Assembly: GCA_028023455.1 (NCBI GenBank)
Contig: JAQFVV010006695.1
Location: 396,626 to 460,625 of the forward strand
DNA: 64,000 nt
Direction: 5' to 3'
Source of the DNA: Epiperipatus broadwayi
Taxonomy: Eukaryota; Onychophora; Udeonychophora; Euonychophora; Peripatidae
The position numbers and the translations under genes were made by a program. The notes under the pieces were generated by a model that had not been told where the DNA came from, made no database searches, and saw nothing but the letters and a program-made list of their open reading frames with translations. Positions 22,358 through 34,048 of this stretch are shown in pieces (positions within the stretch are counted from its first letter, which is position 1; each line of letters opens with the position of its first letter).

Positions 22358-23261
22358 TACCTGGGTCTCGTTTTATGTGGATTATTTTAATGCGATTTTG
22401 AAGTTATGCAATCTGTGTTTCTTCTTAATATCTTTCTTATTTCACTATATTTATTAGATATCAAGAAATTTAAATTATTATTAACGTATTTTGACTTGAA
22501 ATACTTTTTTTTTCCAAAAATATAACGTTATATTAGCAGTTAACGTGAATATGGCTGGAAGCTGCATTTTGAATATTAGCTTCTATGTAATAACCTACTT
22601 ATACTAATGAGTAAATAATAATAATAGATTTATATTTACATATAAAAATATCGCAATAAATAGTCAAAAATTTTAAACTTTTAAAACGTATTTTGTTAAT
22701 TATAACAAATAATTTTTTTAGATTTTTAAAATAAATAATAATGCAGATTTTATTGATTTTATAAATTAAAAATAATCTTTCTAATCATAATCTATAATCT
22801 TTTTGTTTTGATTACAATCTCATTTTTTTAATATAGAAACAAAAAACCATTAACACAGCTCAAGAGTAAAAGTGGCGCTAGTTGTATGACACATGACGAA
22901 TTTGATTTCTTAACGTTTCCCAAACGAACGCATTTTGTCAAATAGTCAAACAACCGCTAATGATTAAAATATATATGAAAAAATGTAAAATTAAATACTG
23001 TAGTTAATAAAAAAAGTTTGTCTTGTATTTTTTTTTTTTTTCAAATATTTGAAATTTTTTATTAGTCATACTTTGTTTCCTTATTTTTTTAATGCGAATT
23101 TTAAAGTAATTTTTCCTTCTTGCTTTGCTTTTATGCGATTTCTGAAAATTACAACCCCCTATCCCCATTTTTCAAGGTAAGTTAAGTCTATTTTTGTGCG
23201 ATTTCTTTTGTGCGTGCTTTCTGAGGAAGCTATCTACCACATAAAACGAGACCCAGGTGTA
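22358..23261 (+). mobile_element. Tigger/pogo-like non-autonomous element T1
   Basis: It starts with CTGGGTCTCGTTTTATGTGG and ends with the inverse CCACATAAAACGAGACCCAG followed by GTGTA, giving about 20-bp TIRs flanked by TA. The TIR resembles Tigger/pogo ends with a CTCGTTTTAT core, and TA is the target of that group. The interior is A+T-rich with no transposase. T2 and T3 are further copies, and TIRs plus subterminal sequence agree among them. Confidence 0.65.
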
Positions 23262-25172
23262 CATTAGATTATTCAAGATGACTGGAGTAGTTGTAAGTGG
23301 AAAAACTTAGATGGGAAATAAATACTATAAACTGTTCTCAAGGAGTAATTTATATATGTAAAAAATGTTTAAAATGCAATTGATCTTTTAATTTAATTTA
23401 TATGCCTTGAGCATTTTAATCAATGTTTTTTTTTTTTTTTTTGCATTCCCTATGACCATTATTTTAATCTAAAGGGTACCTTGAGTTTGAGCACTTTATA
23501 AATTCATTTATGTCCCCAGTAGGAAAAAACAATTAAGCGTGTGATTAATAGGCACAATTACTTTAATAGGTTGAGGTGAATGTTTCTTGTTATAAATGAT
23601 AAAGATCTTAATTGTATAATGATTGCTGCTTTTAACATTAGAGATAAGAGATACTTCAAAATTTCTCTTTTATTACCTCTTTATATATATGTGAATAAGA
23701 GATATTTGAAAAAGGGAGTTATATTTAAGAACAAATACATTGATATTTACTATATCTTTCTAATCTAAAATGATATAATAATCTCTAGCCTAACAACTAT
23801 TGAATAAAAATCATTAATATAAATCATCTAAAGCCATATTGGATTTAAATGCAGTGCATGTAAGAAATACAACATTAATGAATTGAATTGTAGTAATAAA
23901 GATAAATTAACTAGTTCTTATCAAATTTCTCAAATATGGATGAATTTTTTTAGATAAAAATGTAGTAGATACATATTTTAATTATTATAAAATAAATTAT
24001 TAATACTAATATTTACTTCTTGAATATTTAGTATTTTATGAATTAGAAATTGACAACTGAATTAGTAAAATAATTAAATTATTATATAAAGTTAAAACTT
24101 AAGAACAAAATAATGTGAAGGATATTGATTGTTAGATAAAAGTCTTTTTGTTACCACTAACAGCTTCTTCACCCACGTGTTAAAGCGCTTGTATATATTA
24201 TAAAAGTCTTTTTTAAAAAAAGTATTCTTTTGGTCAGTATTTGCATATTTTTAATTACTGTCACGAGTTAGCAATGTCAAAAAATTATTAGAATTATTTT
24301 AAGAGACTGGAACATTTCTCTTTATGTATTAATGGATTTTTTAAAAATATTAATGTAAGTTCTGTTACTTCAACTCAATAACTATTTTTTAGAACTAGGT
24401 CTTAGATAAATTGTTAAATGCGAACAGACTGCAATGATACTGCTAAATTAGTTACAATAACTAATTTAATATGCATATTTGCTCAATTCAAACTTTCAAT
24501 ATTTTGAACTTATTAATTTGTGTTGAGAATAAATAATATGTAGGTATGGTTATAATGCATATACATTATATCTTATTAATATCTATGTTATTCTTATAAT
24601 AGGAACTTTACTATTGATTAAAAAAGGAATATTTTTTAAATAGTCATAATATGATATATTTGTGAACTGAAATTGTTCCCAAAAAAAAAAAAGATAAGTT
24701 AAATCCTTAGAAAATAACATTCTACTCTATGGTACTAATTTACAGATCAAAGAAAGTAGACAGCGGATGTGGAAAAATGATACATAAATAACTGATACAA
24801 CAATGATCCACCCTATATAATGTCAATATAAGTAGTGAAAAAATGTTTGCTAATAGAATTTATAGAATTTAAATAAAATAAAGAGTATTTTTAAATATTT
24901 TTCAGATTACCACATGATATAAAGTTCTGATTCTATAAAGTAATATTCATACATTAATAAATAAATTTTAAAAGCTTTTTTTTTTTTTGTTTTCAAAGTT
25001 TTCTTTTACTCACCTATGTTTTAATTAAATATTATTTCTTTTTTACTGATATTATTGTTTAGATTTTTATAAGTAATATTAATACATAAAAGTTTTTGCT
25101 GCAAATATTTGTATGCTCTCCTCAATCATCTGTCTTTATATATAAAATTAATCAGAATCAATAATAAACAGT
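23262..25172. other. A+T-rich gap, nothing recognised
   Basis: No convincing reading frame, repeat end or RNA gene was seen over about 1.9 kb. Confidence 0.5.
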
Positions 25173-25400
25173 AAGGTAAAAAAAAAATTGTTCCTTCAAC
25201 CTTAATTGGGGTTTTTAGATTTAACTTGAAATAAAAGCATGAGATGGGGGTAGGGGCTCCAGAAATTAATTAAGTCAATCCCTTGTTATAAAAAGTAGGG
25301 ATTGACTTAATTAATTTCTGGACCCTTCATGGTTTTAGTTCAAATTAAATATGGGAAGTCCCAATTGTGGTTGAAGAAACCATTATTTTTTTTAGTGCAT
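25173..25400. mobile_element. Hairpin (foldback) element H1
   Basis: Two arms of about 100 bp are inverted copies, from TTCCTTCAACCTTAATTGGG on the left to the inverse GTTGAAGAAACC on the right. They meet at GGGATTGACTTAATTAATTT and its complement around a loop of under 20 bp at about 25,285. The inner arms are almost perfect and the outer arms differ in several places. It is non-coding and could fold as one long hairpin, as expected of a foldback or small MITE. Confidence 0.65.
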
Positions 25401-26189
25401 AGTAAAAAAAAAAAAGTATTTAATATATATAAAAAAAATATCTCTATAATTTTTAATTTTTTTTTATTGGCACAGAAAATAAAAATGTAAAACTATATTG
25501 TACTCTAAATTGACTTGACACTTATAGTTGATATATATATATCTTATTTAATATTTCTGTATAATAATATATGTTATTAGATAGCTGGAAAATTTAAGTT
25601 AAGTATAATTATAGGTAAATTATATGTATATATTTATATAGACAATTATCATTCTAATTATGTTAAGTTTAAATTATTAAATATAGTTATAATATGTAAA
25701 AAAGAGAAAATTAGGAAATTTATAAATAATATTAAAATATAAATATGTGATTATATAATGTAAATACATGATTATAATTTATAAGTAAATATTATGTATA
25801 ATTATTTATGTATGTAATGAATAGGAAATAGATTATTTTAGTTTAAATATTGTAATGTAAAATGAAGCCTATAGATGGAGTTGCTGTAAAATAGAAGGAA
25901 TTATAATATAACTTTATGTATTTACATCTTGATAAGGCTCCAATATAGAAGCGAAATCCGGGTTGGTGAAGTTTATTAAACATAATATTTTTTAAAAAGT
26001 TGTCTTATTAAATAATTTTTGATTGAATTATTTTTAATATAATAATATATGTGTATATAAGTGATTAAAAATATAAGATATTCTTTTAAGTGAAAAGGGT
26101 TTAACATTTTTGTTTTTGGTTAAAAATTTATTTTATAAAAAGAAAATGCTTGCCAAAAGTATATTGTAAATAAAAACATGTAACATATA
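25401..26189. other. A+T-rich gap, nothing recognised
   Basis: Simple A+T-rich DNA. No supported feature was seen. Confidence 0.5.
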
Positions 26190-27189
26190 TACACCTGGGT
26201 CTCATTTTATGCGGTAGATAGGTTCCTCAGAAAATGCGCACAAAAGAAATCACACAAAAATAGGCTTAACTTACCTTGAAAAATGGTGGATATGTTCCAG
26301 TAATTTTCATAAATCGCATAAAAGCAAAGCAACAAGGAAAAATTACTTTAAAAGTCATATTAAAAAAATAAGGAAATAAAGTATGACAAATAAAAAATTT
26401 CAAATGTTTGAAAAAAATTAATACAAGACAAACTTTTTTTACTTTTTTTATTAACTATAGCAGGGGTCCCCAACCTTTTTGCGCTTAAGAGCACATTCTA
26501 TAATACCGGTCAGGTGGGGGCACCATTTATTTTTTTCAGCCAGATGGCGGGCACCATTTATTTTTTCAATGTAAATTTATAGTTGGATATTGTTAATAAT
26601 ACACATAATGTACAAAAAAATATTTATTTCAAAAATACAATTTTAACATATAATTAACGTTTATATTTTTATGCTGTAAAAGTATAGTATGCCCTACAAT
26701 TTGATTACAATATAATACAATAATTTATAAGAAATTTTAAAAATTAAATTTATTTGTATCAGATAAATAATTTTTTATTGTGTTCAGATAGCAGCGGGCA
26801 CACGTAAAATGGTCTGCGGGCGCCATGATGCCCACGGGCATAGGGTTGGGGACCCCTGACTATAGTATTAAATTTTACATTTTTTCATACATATTTTAAT
26901 CATTACCGCTATTTGACAATGTGCGAGTTCGTTTGTGAACTGATAAGAAATCAGATTCATGACGCGATGTACAACTAGCATCACTTTCAGATTTATGCTG
27001 TGTTAATGGTTTTCTGTTTCTATATTAAAAAAATGAGATCGCAATCAAAACAAAAAGATTATCATTAGAAAGGTTATTTTCAGTTTATAAAATCAATAAA
27101 ATATTCATTATTATTTATTTTAAAAATCTAAAAATATATTTATTTCTGTTATGTCTTACATAATACGTTTTAAAAGTTTAAAATTTTTG
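26190..27189 (-). mobile_element. Tigger/pogo-like element T2, main part
   Basis: Begins with TACACCTGGGTCTCATTTTA and aligns with the reverse complement of T1 from its right end through about 22,660. It is interrupted by an hAT-type insertion at 26,461-26,858 and stops abruptly at 27,189, where repeat E3 begins. The missing terminus may be the fragment at 40,872-40,938. Confidence 0.65.
26461..26858. mobile_element. Short hAT-type non-autonomous element (398 bp) with TSD
   Basis: Ends are CAGGGGTCCCCAACC and its exact inverse GGTTGGGGACCCCTG. ACTATAG flanks both sides. T1 shows the uninterrupted paralogous sequence (inverse of ATACTGTAGTTAATA near 22,997), so insertion with a 7-bp duplication (8 is usual for hAT) is directly visible. 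The interior is non-coding. Confidence 0.85.
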
Positions 27190-27294
27190 GTAGTTGTGAC
27201 TTACGCCCCATGTGGCCGCAAGAGGTGCTATTTCCATGTCACCCACAGAAATATCCAGAGTAGAGGCCCAAAAGCAGACGACGCAAAGTTCCAG

Positions 27295-27309
27295 CCACTA
27301 GATGGCGCT
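27295..27309 (+). promoter_or_regulatory. CTCF-core-like site in E3 (exact match)
   Basis: CCACTAGATGGCGCT fits CCASYAGRKGGCRSY at 15 of 15 positions. Confidence 0.45.
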
Positions 27310-27365
27310 GTTCTCCATGCATACGCACCACTAGTGGGCCAGAAGCAGATGACACAAAGTTCCAG

Positions 27366-27380
27366 CCGCTAGATGGCGCT
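27366..27380 (+). promoter_or_regulatory. CTCF-core-like site in E3 (one mismatch)
   Basis: CCGCTAGATGGCGCT, the same variant as in E1 at 586-600. Confidence 0.35.
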
Positions 27381-27435
27381 GTTCACCATGCGTACGCACA
27401 GTAACCTTATGCCAAGTAGCTGCCAGCACTATTGC

Positions 27436-27450
27436 CCGCTTGGTGGCGCT
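27436..27450 (+). promoter_or_regulatory. CTCF-core-like site in E3 (two mismatches)
   Basis: CCGCTTGGTGGCGCT deviates at positions 3 and 6 of the core consensus. Confidence 0.3.
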
Positions 27451-27505
27451 GTTAGCCATAAGTAAACCGATCCAGCTTATATTGTCTGCTAAACAGCAAT
27501 CTAGC

Positions 27506-27520
27506 CCACTAGGTGGCGCT
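27506..27520 (+). promoter_or_regulatory. CTCF-core-like site in E3 (exact match)
   Basis: CCACTAGGTGGCGCT, identical to the sites at 727-741 and (inverted) 16,501-16,515. Confidence 0.45.
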
Positions 27521-28076
27521 GTTTTTCCACGCTATGCGCGGAAAAAATGGCACCACGTTCTTAAAACAAACATAATGTGTAATGTGAAGGTGTGAATAAT
27601 ATAGAAAACCATAAATATTTAAATCTGCGTTAAAATTTAATATTCTTACATTGAGTTTCACTCTCTGATAAATCTATATATTTTTAAATTATTTTATTTT
27701 AAAAATCGATCTTTTTTTTTCTGTAAAAATGTTTTTACCACTTCCGTTTTACTTCAATCTTTCAAAACTGCTAAAAATCGTTAGTTTGAAAAGTAATTGT
27801 TTGTAAAACTTTTTTTTTTATACTTTAAAATAATATTTCAAGCAACTTCTAAAGTAATACAAATTACATTTCTGTTTATAGATCTTTTATTTTGCAAACG
27901 TGTTATTTTAAAAAGATAAAATTGCGTTTTGTTATGTGCGCGAACAATAATTCGAAGATTACACAATAAATATTTTTTTATATTACTGGAGAGAAAACAA
28001 AGCAAACTCTCCTTTAAATATATTAAAAGATCTATTCAGTTCAAAAATACATTTATTAAAATTAATGTGTGCAAGC

Positions 28077-28110
28077 AATAAAACATCAAACAGATTGTAG
28101 TGTGTGGTGA
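28077..28110 (+). terminator. Poly(A)-signal-like module in E3
   Basis: AATAAA followed about 14 bases later by GATTGTAGTGTGTGG, a GT-rich downstream element. The same order occurs in E2. This arrangement is typical of a cleavage/polyadenylation site; function is inferred. Confidence 0.4.
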
Positions 28111-28340
28111 TTTATTCAGTGTAAAAATCGATGTGTTATTTGAAAACTTTTTTATTTATAATTTCAAATAATATTTCCAGCAAGTTTTAAAATAATACAC
28201 ATTATATTTCGGTTTATAGATCTTTTATTTCACAAATGTGTTATTTTAAAAAGATAAATTTGCGTTTTGTTACGTGCGCGAACAATAATTCGAAGATCTC
28301 TTACACAATAAATATTTTTAAATTACTGGAGAGAAAACAA

Positions 28341-30240
28341 TATTGCATTTTCGATCTCTTCTTGTTACTCCCAATATACATTTCTCCATACTTCTTTGAG
28401 TGGTCTGAAGTCTGTATTGCTCTTCTATTAAGTATCCAAGTCTCAGATCCATAAGTAAGAACAGGTAAAACACATTTATTAAAAATCTTTCTTTACAAAC
28501 ACATAGGCATATTTCCTTTTAGTATCAAGTTATTTCTACTAAAAGCACTCCAACCAAGTTTAATTCTATGATTAATTTCATCTGCATTATTGCAAAAACA
28601 ACTTCATCATCTGAAAAATTTTAATGACTTAAATAATCATTTAGCTTCCCATTTTAATCCACAAAATACTTCTTGCAGTACTGCTGTAAAACGTTTTGGA
28701 GATATGGAGTCACCCTGTCTTACACTCTCCTCAATGTTGACTTTTACTGTATCATTATATAATCTAATTGTTGCTGTTCCATTTTTATAAATATTCTTTA
28801 AAATATGACAATATACCTTGATGATCCAATGGTTTAATCACTGAAGGAAATCCAAATCATAATGGCAACTGATATTCATTTGTCCTTTCTATAACTTCTC
28901 TCAATCCCTGGATATGATATCCTGTACTAAAACCACTTTTAAATCCAGTTGTTCTCTTGGTTGGTGGAAATCCAATGTTCTCTGCAGACGAGTTGTAATT
29001 ATCTTGGTAAAAATTTTGTATGCAACTGGTAAACGGCTGATAGGTCTGTAATTTCTAATATCTTTATCACCTTTTTTAAATATTAATATTAATACTGCAT
29101 TTTTCCAATCATCTGGCACATCTTTATTATTTAGACATTTGGTATATAACATTGCTAAAAAAAATTATATTTTTTCACCTGCTTCTTTTAATATATCAAT
29201 TATAATTCTACCATTACCTGGAGCCTTTTCTTTCTTCATATATTTAATTGTATGTCTCACTTCTTCATTTAAAATTATGGGCAATTCAAAAGATGTAATA
29301 GATATAGAAGGTATTTGTTCTTTATTACTATATAATTCTTGATAAAAGTCTTCTATCCATTTCATGATGTCATCTCTCTTTTTAGTAATAATTCTAGCTT
29401 TTTTTCTTATTGCAGATATAAATTTCCTACCAATACAAAAATGTTGTTTTACACTCTTGAGACTTTCATTCTCTTCTACTGGTTTCCTTGCTAGTTCACA
29501 GTTATACTTTCTTATATCATTTTCAATTCTTTTCCACATCATTTTACAAAATTCGAGATATTCAATTCTTTTTAACACATCATTTTTGTATATCTTCATA
29601 TTCATTCTTTTCTTCAGAAATTCACGTGTCTCAGTAGAAATGTTATTGGTCAAGTGCTGCTTTTTTCAACCAGTTATTTTTGTTGCAGTGTTTAAAAGTG
29701 TATCAGTTGTTTTCATATTAATTTCATTCAAATGTGAATCATGTTCAAAATCTACTAATTCTTGAAACCTATTTGTAAGTTCTAATTTAAATTCATTAGA
29801 ATGTTTCTGAAAATTAGGAATATCAACTGTAAATATTGTTTTTCTTAATAATTTTTGTTTCTCTAGTTTTGCATTAACATGTATTTCACATCTTACTAAT
29901 CGATGACCACTTCCTCTGTTAAATTTATTAAGAACATTACAATCTTGAAATATGTAATTTCTGTTAGTCAAAATATAATCCAATTCTGCTGTACCTTCAT
30001 TTGGATGCTTCCATGTCCATTTCCTTTTAACATTTTTCTCAAAATAATAATTCATCATATAAAGTTTTCCTTTTTCAGCAAACTCCACAAGTCTATGTCC
30101 TCTCTCATTTCTATTACCATAACCAAAATTACCTACAGCACTTTCATCTTTCATTTATTTACCAATTCTAGCATTAAAGTCTCCCATAACAATTTTAAAA
30201 TGTTGTTTACTCTGATCAAAAGCGTTTTGTGCATCCATAT
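28341..30240 (-). pseudogene. RTE-B: RT and C-terminal endonuclease (3' part)
   Basis: This minus-strand RTE copy is very close to RTE-A. From 30,240 downward: GDFNARIGK, then a stop, SAVGNFGYGNRNERGHRLVEF, ELDYILTNRNYIF and GSGHRLVRCEI, where SDH has become SGH and a catalytic residue is lost. The linker lies at 29,653-29,165. The RT fingers DIRNYRPISRLPVAYKIF are at 29,152-28,901, and a degraded palm has NFSDDEVVFA near 28,620. It stops at 28,341 within the post-RT region, where E3 starts. The 5' part lies at 38,042-38,850, beyond the LTR element. It is dead because of frameshifts and stops. Confidence 0.85.
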
Positions 30241-32944
30241 TGTAACAGTCAGAATCGTCTATCTCGCTAACACACTGCAGAATTCAAACCCCAGACACAA
30301 AACTGAACATTCTAGGAGGGGTTGCCTTCTAGATATACTAAGTTCGAATCTAAAGCCCAAATTTCACAGCGCCATCTCCGTGAAAACGCATCTGATGCCA
30401 CTACTAGTATGACCTTTGACCGGTGCCTGGTGGTCAGGGAGAAACAAAAGTCTCTATACTAAAAGAAGTTTGGGTGGCTAATTAACGTCTATGGATTTAC
30501 AAAAGAAATGCAGAAAATATATATATAGACCGAGACAGTGATAGGAATCAAATAAAATAAGAGATCAAATTTAGTTTTAAATAATTTCACAAAATTTATT
30601 CATAAAATATATATATAACGCCACTGTCTGCTTATATGAGACAGGGACGCGTATTAAATAATTGTGGGCATTATATTTCAATAAATGACAAAAAGGTTTT
30701 AAAACAAAGTGATATATTCTATTCCTCGGGCTATTAGCCTTACGATAATGTGCTTGACGAGATAGGAACATGTGCGAGGTACTTTGAGCAATTATACAAG
30801 TTTAATAAAATATTTGAAATTAAGTGTTATAAAATATTTATTGATTTCGAGAATAGCACGGACAAAAGCTTACTAAGCAACAAAGTGGGAATGTGATCAA
30901 AGCATTTATTTGAGAATAATAATAATAGAGTTGCATTGGGAGGTCAGTATTGCTGATAATGAATTTATTAAAGCTGGACGGTGTGACACGTTTAAGTCAC
31001 GGATGCTTTGTAAAATAAATATCAAATAAAACAATATTGAAGATCCGGAATAATTACGGAGGGCATCCTGCCGCTAACCCGTAGGAAAGTATTTTATGAA
31101 CAGCCGAAACTTAGCGACTGTGTGACGATTGCGTTTAATTCCCAGGTGTGTCATTTGGAACACACTCTGCCTGGAAACTTGCAATATACGAAAAGAACGG
31201 ACTTTGCCGTGTAAAGAATCCTTGGAAAAATAAAACAAAGCGGTCTCAACAACCAATTCATTTACCAGCAATGCGAGACTAGTGTATATAAAAACATACT
31301 GAATGGATTTTACTCGGATTAAGAGAAATGCCCAATCAAATTCCCCGAAATTCATTTAAAAGGGTCCGCACATTCTCGACGTCAATGATGAACTTTATAA
31401 TTAAAGTAGAACACGGTAATTAAAATAGGAAAATGCATGCTTGCGGGTTTGAAAAGTAAGTATAGATTTATATACGCAATCATGCATTAGGGGACACATT
31501 TAATCATTGACCTAGCACATACTCTCATATTAGATTAAAATCAATAACATGTAGATTTTAAACTATGTGATTATATTATATATTAAAGAATAGAATCGCC
31601 CTCGAACGAGTGATTTGCAAGATAATAAAATTGGAAAATTATAAATTTAAAATATGCCTTAATAGCGGCGTCTTACTTTCAATAAAGGGAATAGTTCACT
31701 CGGTCAAAGACGATTCTGACACATTATCATAATAAAATAAAATAAAGCTTTATAAATAGAAAATATTAACCCAAGGATAGAGCAAAACTGTTGATTATAT
31801 TATATTAACACGTTCAAGAAATACATAATGAAGTTATGTGAAATATAAGGAAAACAATTTTAAATAGCTATAGCATGTTAGTTATCACAAGAGCTCTTGG
31901 GTTAATTTAGGGTTACCTCTGGAGAAGCATTTTTAGGTAGATGTTCGGCAGGTTTTATAATTCAGCAACAAAATCTGGAAATGTTCATATTTTTGGCAGC
32001 GGCAGCAGTTCCGGGGTTCCTTGTTTGATAACTACCGATAGTCTACAGCAGCATATGACCATTTCGGAGAGAAATAGCCTTCTCGCGCTCTACTCTGTCA
32101 TGTCAAGATTTACAAATTACTAGAATAGAACTCAGAATGATTTCTCTTAGAAACATTAGAAGAAAAACTACTGGAGAACAAAAGAAAACCCTTCTTTTTA
32201 TAGTAGACGTTAACAATAGAACTGCCCTGGAGCATTACAGAAATGTATCGGAATTATCAGCTGTTATTAAATCTATCCGAATGTCTAAAGGAATTCAACA
32301 TTAATTAATTTCTTTTGTTAATTTCCCTGTCGACATTCGGATTACAAACTAGATTTAATTAAAAATTACTTTTACTAATTAAAGAAAACCTTAAGTGGAC
32401 ATCTGCTGTTTTTAGATAAACTTATATAATATTAACTAATTAAACCATTGTCCCTCATTTATTTTAAAGAAATATTTGGAATGACTTTTATTAAATTAAA
32501 TGAAAATTATTTTACTTTTAACTTGCAATATTTGAATCTATTTACTAAACGAATATTTATTAAATGAATTTTATTTTAAATCAACATATATTACGACGGT
32601 AATATATTTGTAAATAGATTGAAACAAAATAACTTTAACAATTTATAATTTTGATATGTTTTAAAATGCATATCATAGTGTGTGCGCAATTATGACTTAT
32701 ATAACCTACATTTTAATAAATCAAAATTATGTGAACATATACATAATCTATAATCTTATTTATTTGGGAATGACATATATATAATACGAGCATTGTACTC
32801 GTGGTTTAAAATTAGGCGGGATTTTCGGTATATAAGCGTATTGCAGACACACTTCAATAGATTGGGGTTCAAACTGAGGTATGAGGTAGGAAATAGGTGA
32901 GAAAAGGTGAAACAAAGATCTGCAAAGCAGACCTTATGGTTTCA
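30241..32944 (-). repeat. LTR (3' LTR if the element is minus-oriented)
   Basis: 2,704 bp, colinear with 35,336-38,041. Small differences are scattered evenly with only tiny indels. It contains TATATAAG at 32,829-32,836 in the plus sense. Confidence 0.85.
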
Positions 32945-32953
32945 CATTCCCTT
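32945..32953 (-). other. Polypurine-tract-like segment
   Basis: On the minus strand AAGGGAATG directly abuts the LTR start TGAAACC, where a polypurine tract would lie for a minus-oriented element. It is short, so support is modest. Confidence 0.3.
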
Positions 32954-33275
32954 AGTGATGGAACAAAAAAAAATTGTTAAAAAAAAAAAAGATCTTACAA
33001 CAGGTATCCACCTATGAAGCCTGCATAAACAAAATTTACAAGATAACCCATAATGTACAGGATATAAATATAATGAAGAAACGAAACTGAATTATATACC
33101 CGGATCATATTAATAAATCTACCATCTAGCGAACATTTTGTCTATTATTTTCCCCTTTCAACAAATTTTATTTAATGTTTTACAAGTTTAATATTGGTTA
33201 TATCCTATCTCCTTGCTCATTTATCCTGTGACATGTCCATTTTTATTTTATTTTTTTGTTTAAAAAAAAAAACTA

Positions 33276-33581
33276 CTATAATCCTGGGTCTGGTGTGTAA
33301 TCACTGCTTTTATAATTTGATGACTGCAGTCTCAGATTATCAGGTCTCTTTACCTTGTCTGGCGATTCTTTGGCCCAGGGACTGAAATCCAGAGTGGTTG
33401 TTAATAACTGAAGCTTTAGGCTGTTGCAATTATTTGCCTTATCTGGTGGCTCCTTGGCCCATGGGCTGAAATCCAGTACCATCATTGTTTTCACTATTTC
33501 CTTTATTCGATATATTCTTGCTATATCAGGTGGGATATTTTCCTGGTTTTCTTTAAGTACTTTGATGTTTGTGGTAAGCAT
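33276..33581 (-). pseudogene. Gag-like region, distal part with 28-residue repeats
   Basis: This minus-strand frame in the LTR-element interior has two consecutive copies of a unit starting LDFSPWAKE, followed by PPDK or SPDK and a Leu/Gln-rich tail, at about 33,330-33,490. It probably continues the protein starting at 34,048, separated by a stop and frame change near 33,600-33,637. It has no zinc knuckle or protease motif, and no known domain was recognised. Confidence 0.4.
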
Positions 33582-33637
33582 GGTTAGCTGGGTTTGAATC
33601 CATAAGTCCCGTACATTCTTGGCTGGAAATATCTCAT

Positions 33638-34048
33638 CTAAATACAGTTGTGGACATTTTTTGACTTCGTGAAAAATTTTATGTGATGAGGCTTGGTTAG
33701 CTGGGTTTGATGTCCTGTGTCCTGGACATCATTTAATGGAAGTACTCTTTCCAAAGAAAGTTCGGGACATTTTTTTACTTCATGGAATATTCTAGTGTTG
33801 AGCTTGGTTGGCTGAGTTCGAGGTCCCAGGTCTGGTGTATCAGTCATCTTTGCGGAATCATTTGTCTCAACTTTCTGGTTCAGGACTTTATCTGCCATAT
33901 CTTGCCACCCAGGGAGGAGTCTGTACAGCGCTCTAAATTCCTCACCTCTCCTTCGGCTTTCTTCTGCCCATCTTTTCGCTCTTTCTTCACCTTGCTTAAA
34001 CAATTCTATAATAGTCCGGAAATGGACCTCAGTATCCGTATTTTCCAT
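33638..34048 (-). CDS. Gag-like protein of the LTR element (136 aa)
   Basis: This is the largest frame in the interior. It opens with a charged, probably coiled-coil segment (about residues 5-50, EERAKRWAEESRRRGEEF) followed by LLPGWQDMADKVLNQ. Residues about 70-136 contain two diverged copies of a 30-residue unit with the pattern TQPTKLN/TQLTKPH then IFHEVKKCPELS/KFFTKSKNVHNC. A third, partial unit is visible at DNA level toward 33,590. The coiled-coil start and position after the leader suggest Gag, but I see no CCHC knuckle or capsid homology. The start ATG at 34,048 follows a 1.29-kb leader. Confidence 0.4.
   Translation of the reverse strand: MENTDTEVHFRTIIELFKQGEERAKRWAEESRRRGEEFRALYRLLPGWQDMADKVLNQKVETNDSAKMTDTPDLGPRTQPTKLNTRIFHEVKKCPELSLERVLPLNDVQDTGHQTQLTKPHHIKFFTKSKNVHNCI

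Larger units (their letters stand above)
27190..28340 (+). repeat. Repeat E3 (third E copy)
   Basis: Homologous to E1 and E2, and it begins inside T2. The G+C-richer start carries four CTCF-like modules rather than two. The body matches E1 to the AATAAA module (28,077-28,082), followed by the GT-rich TTGTAGTGTGTGGT. After that a second partial copy of the body (from about 28,165, matching 27,835-28,010) runs to 28,340, where RTE-B begins. It is non-coding. Confidence 0.75.

Noticed and set aside
31074-31355. 93-codon minus-strand frame present in both LTRs (partner 36,169-36,450)
   Set aside because: Presence in both LTRs is automatic. The few differences I see are amino-acid changing (S/P, A/V, V/L, R/C), so there is no sign of coding constraint.
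31941-32123. 60-codon plus-strand frame in both LTRs (partner 37,034-37,216)
   Set aside because: Same reasoning. The visible differences all change residues, and no domain is recognised.
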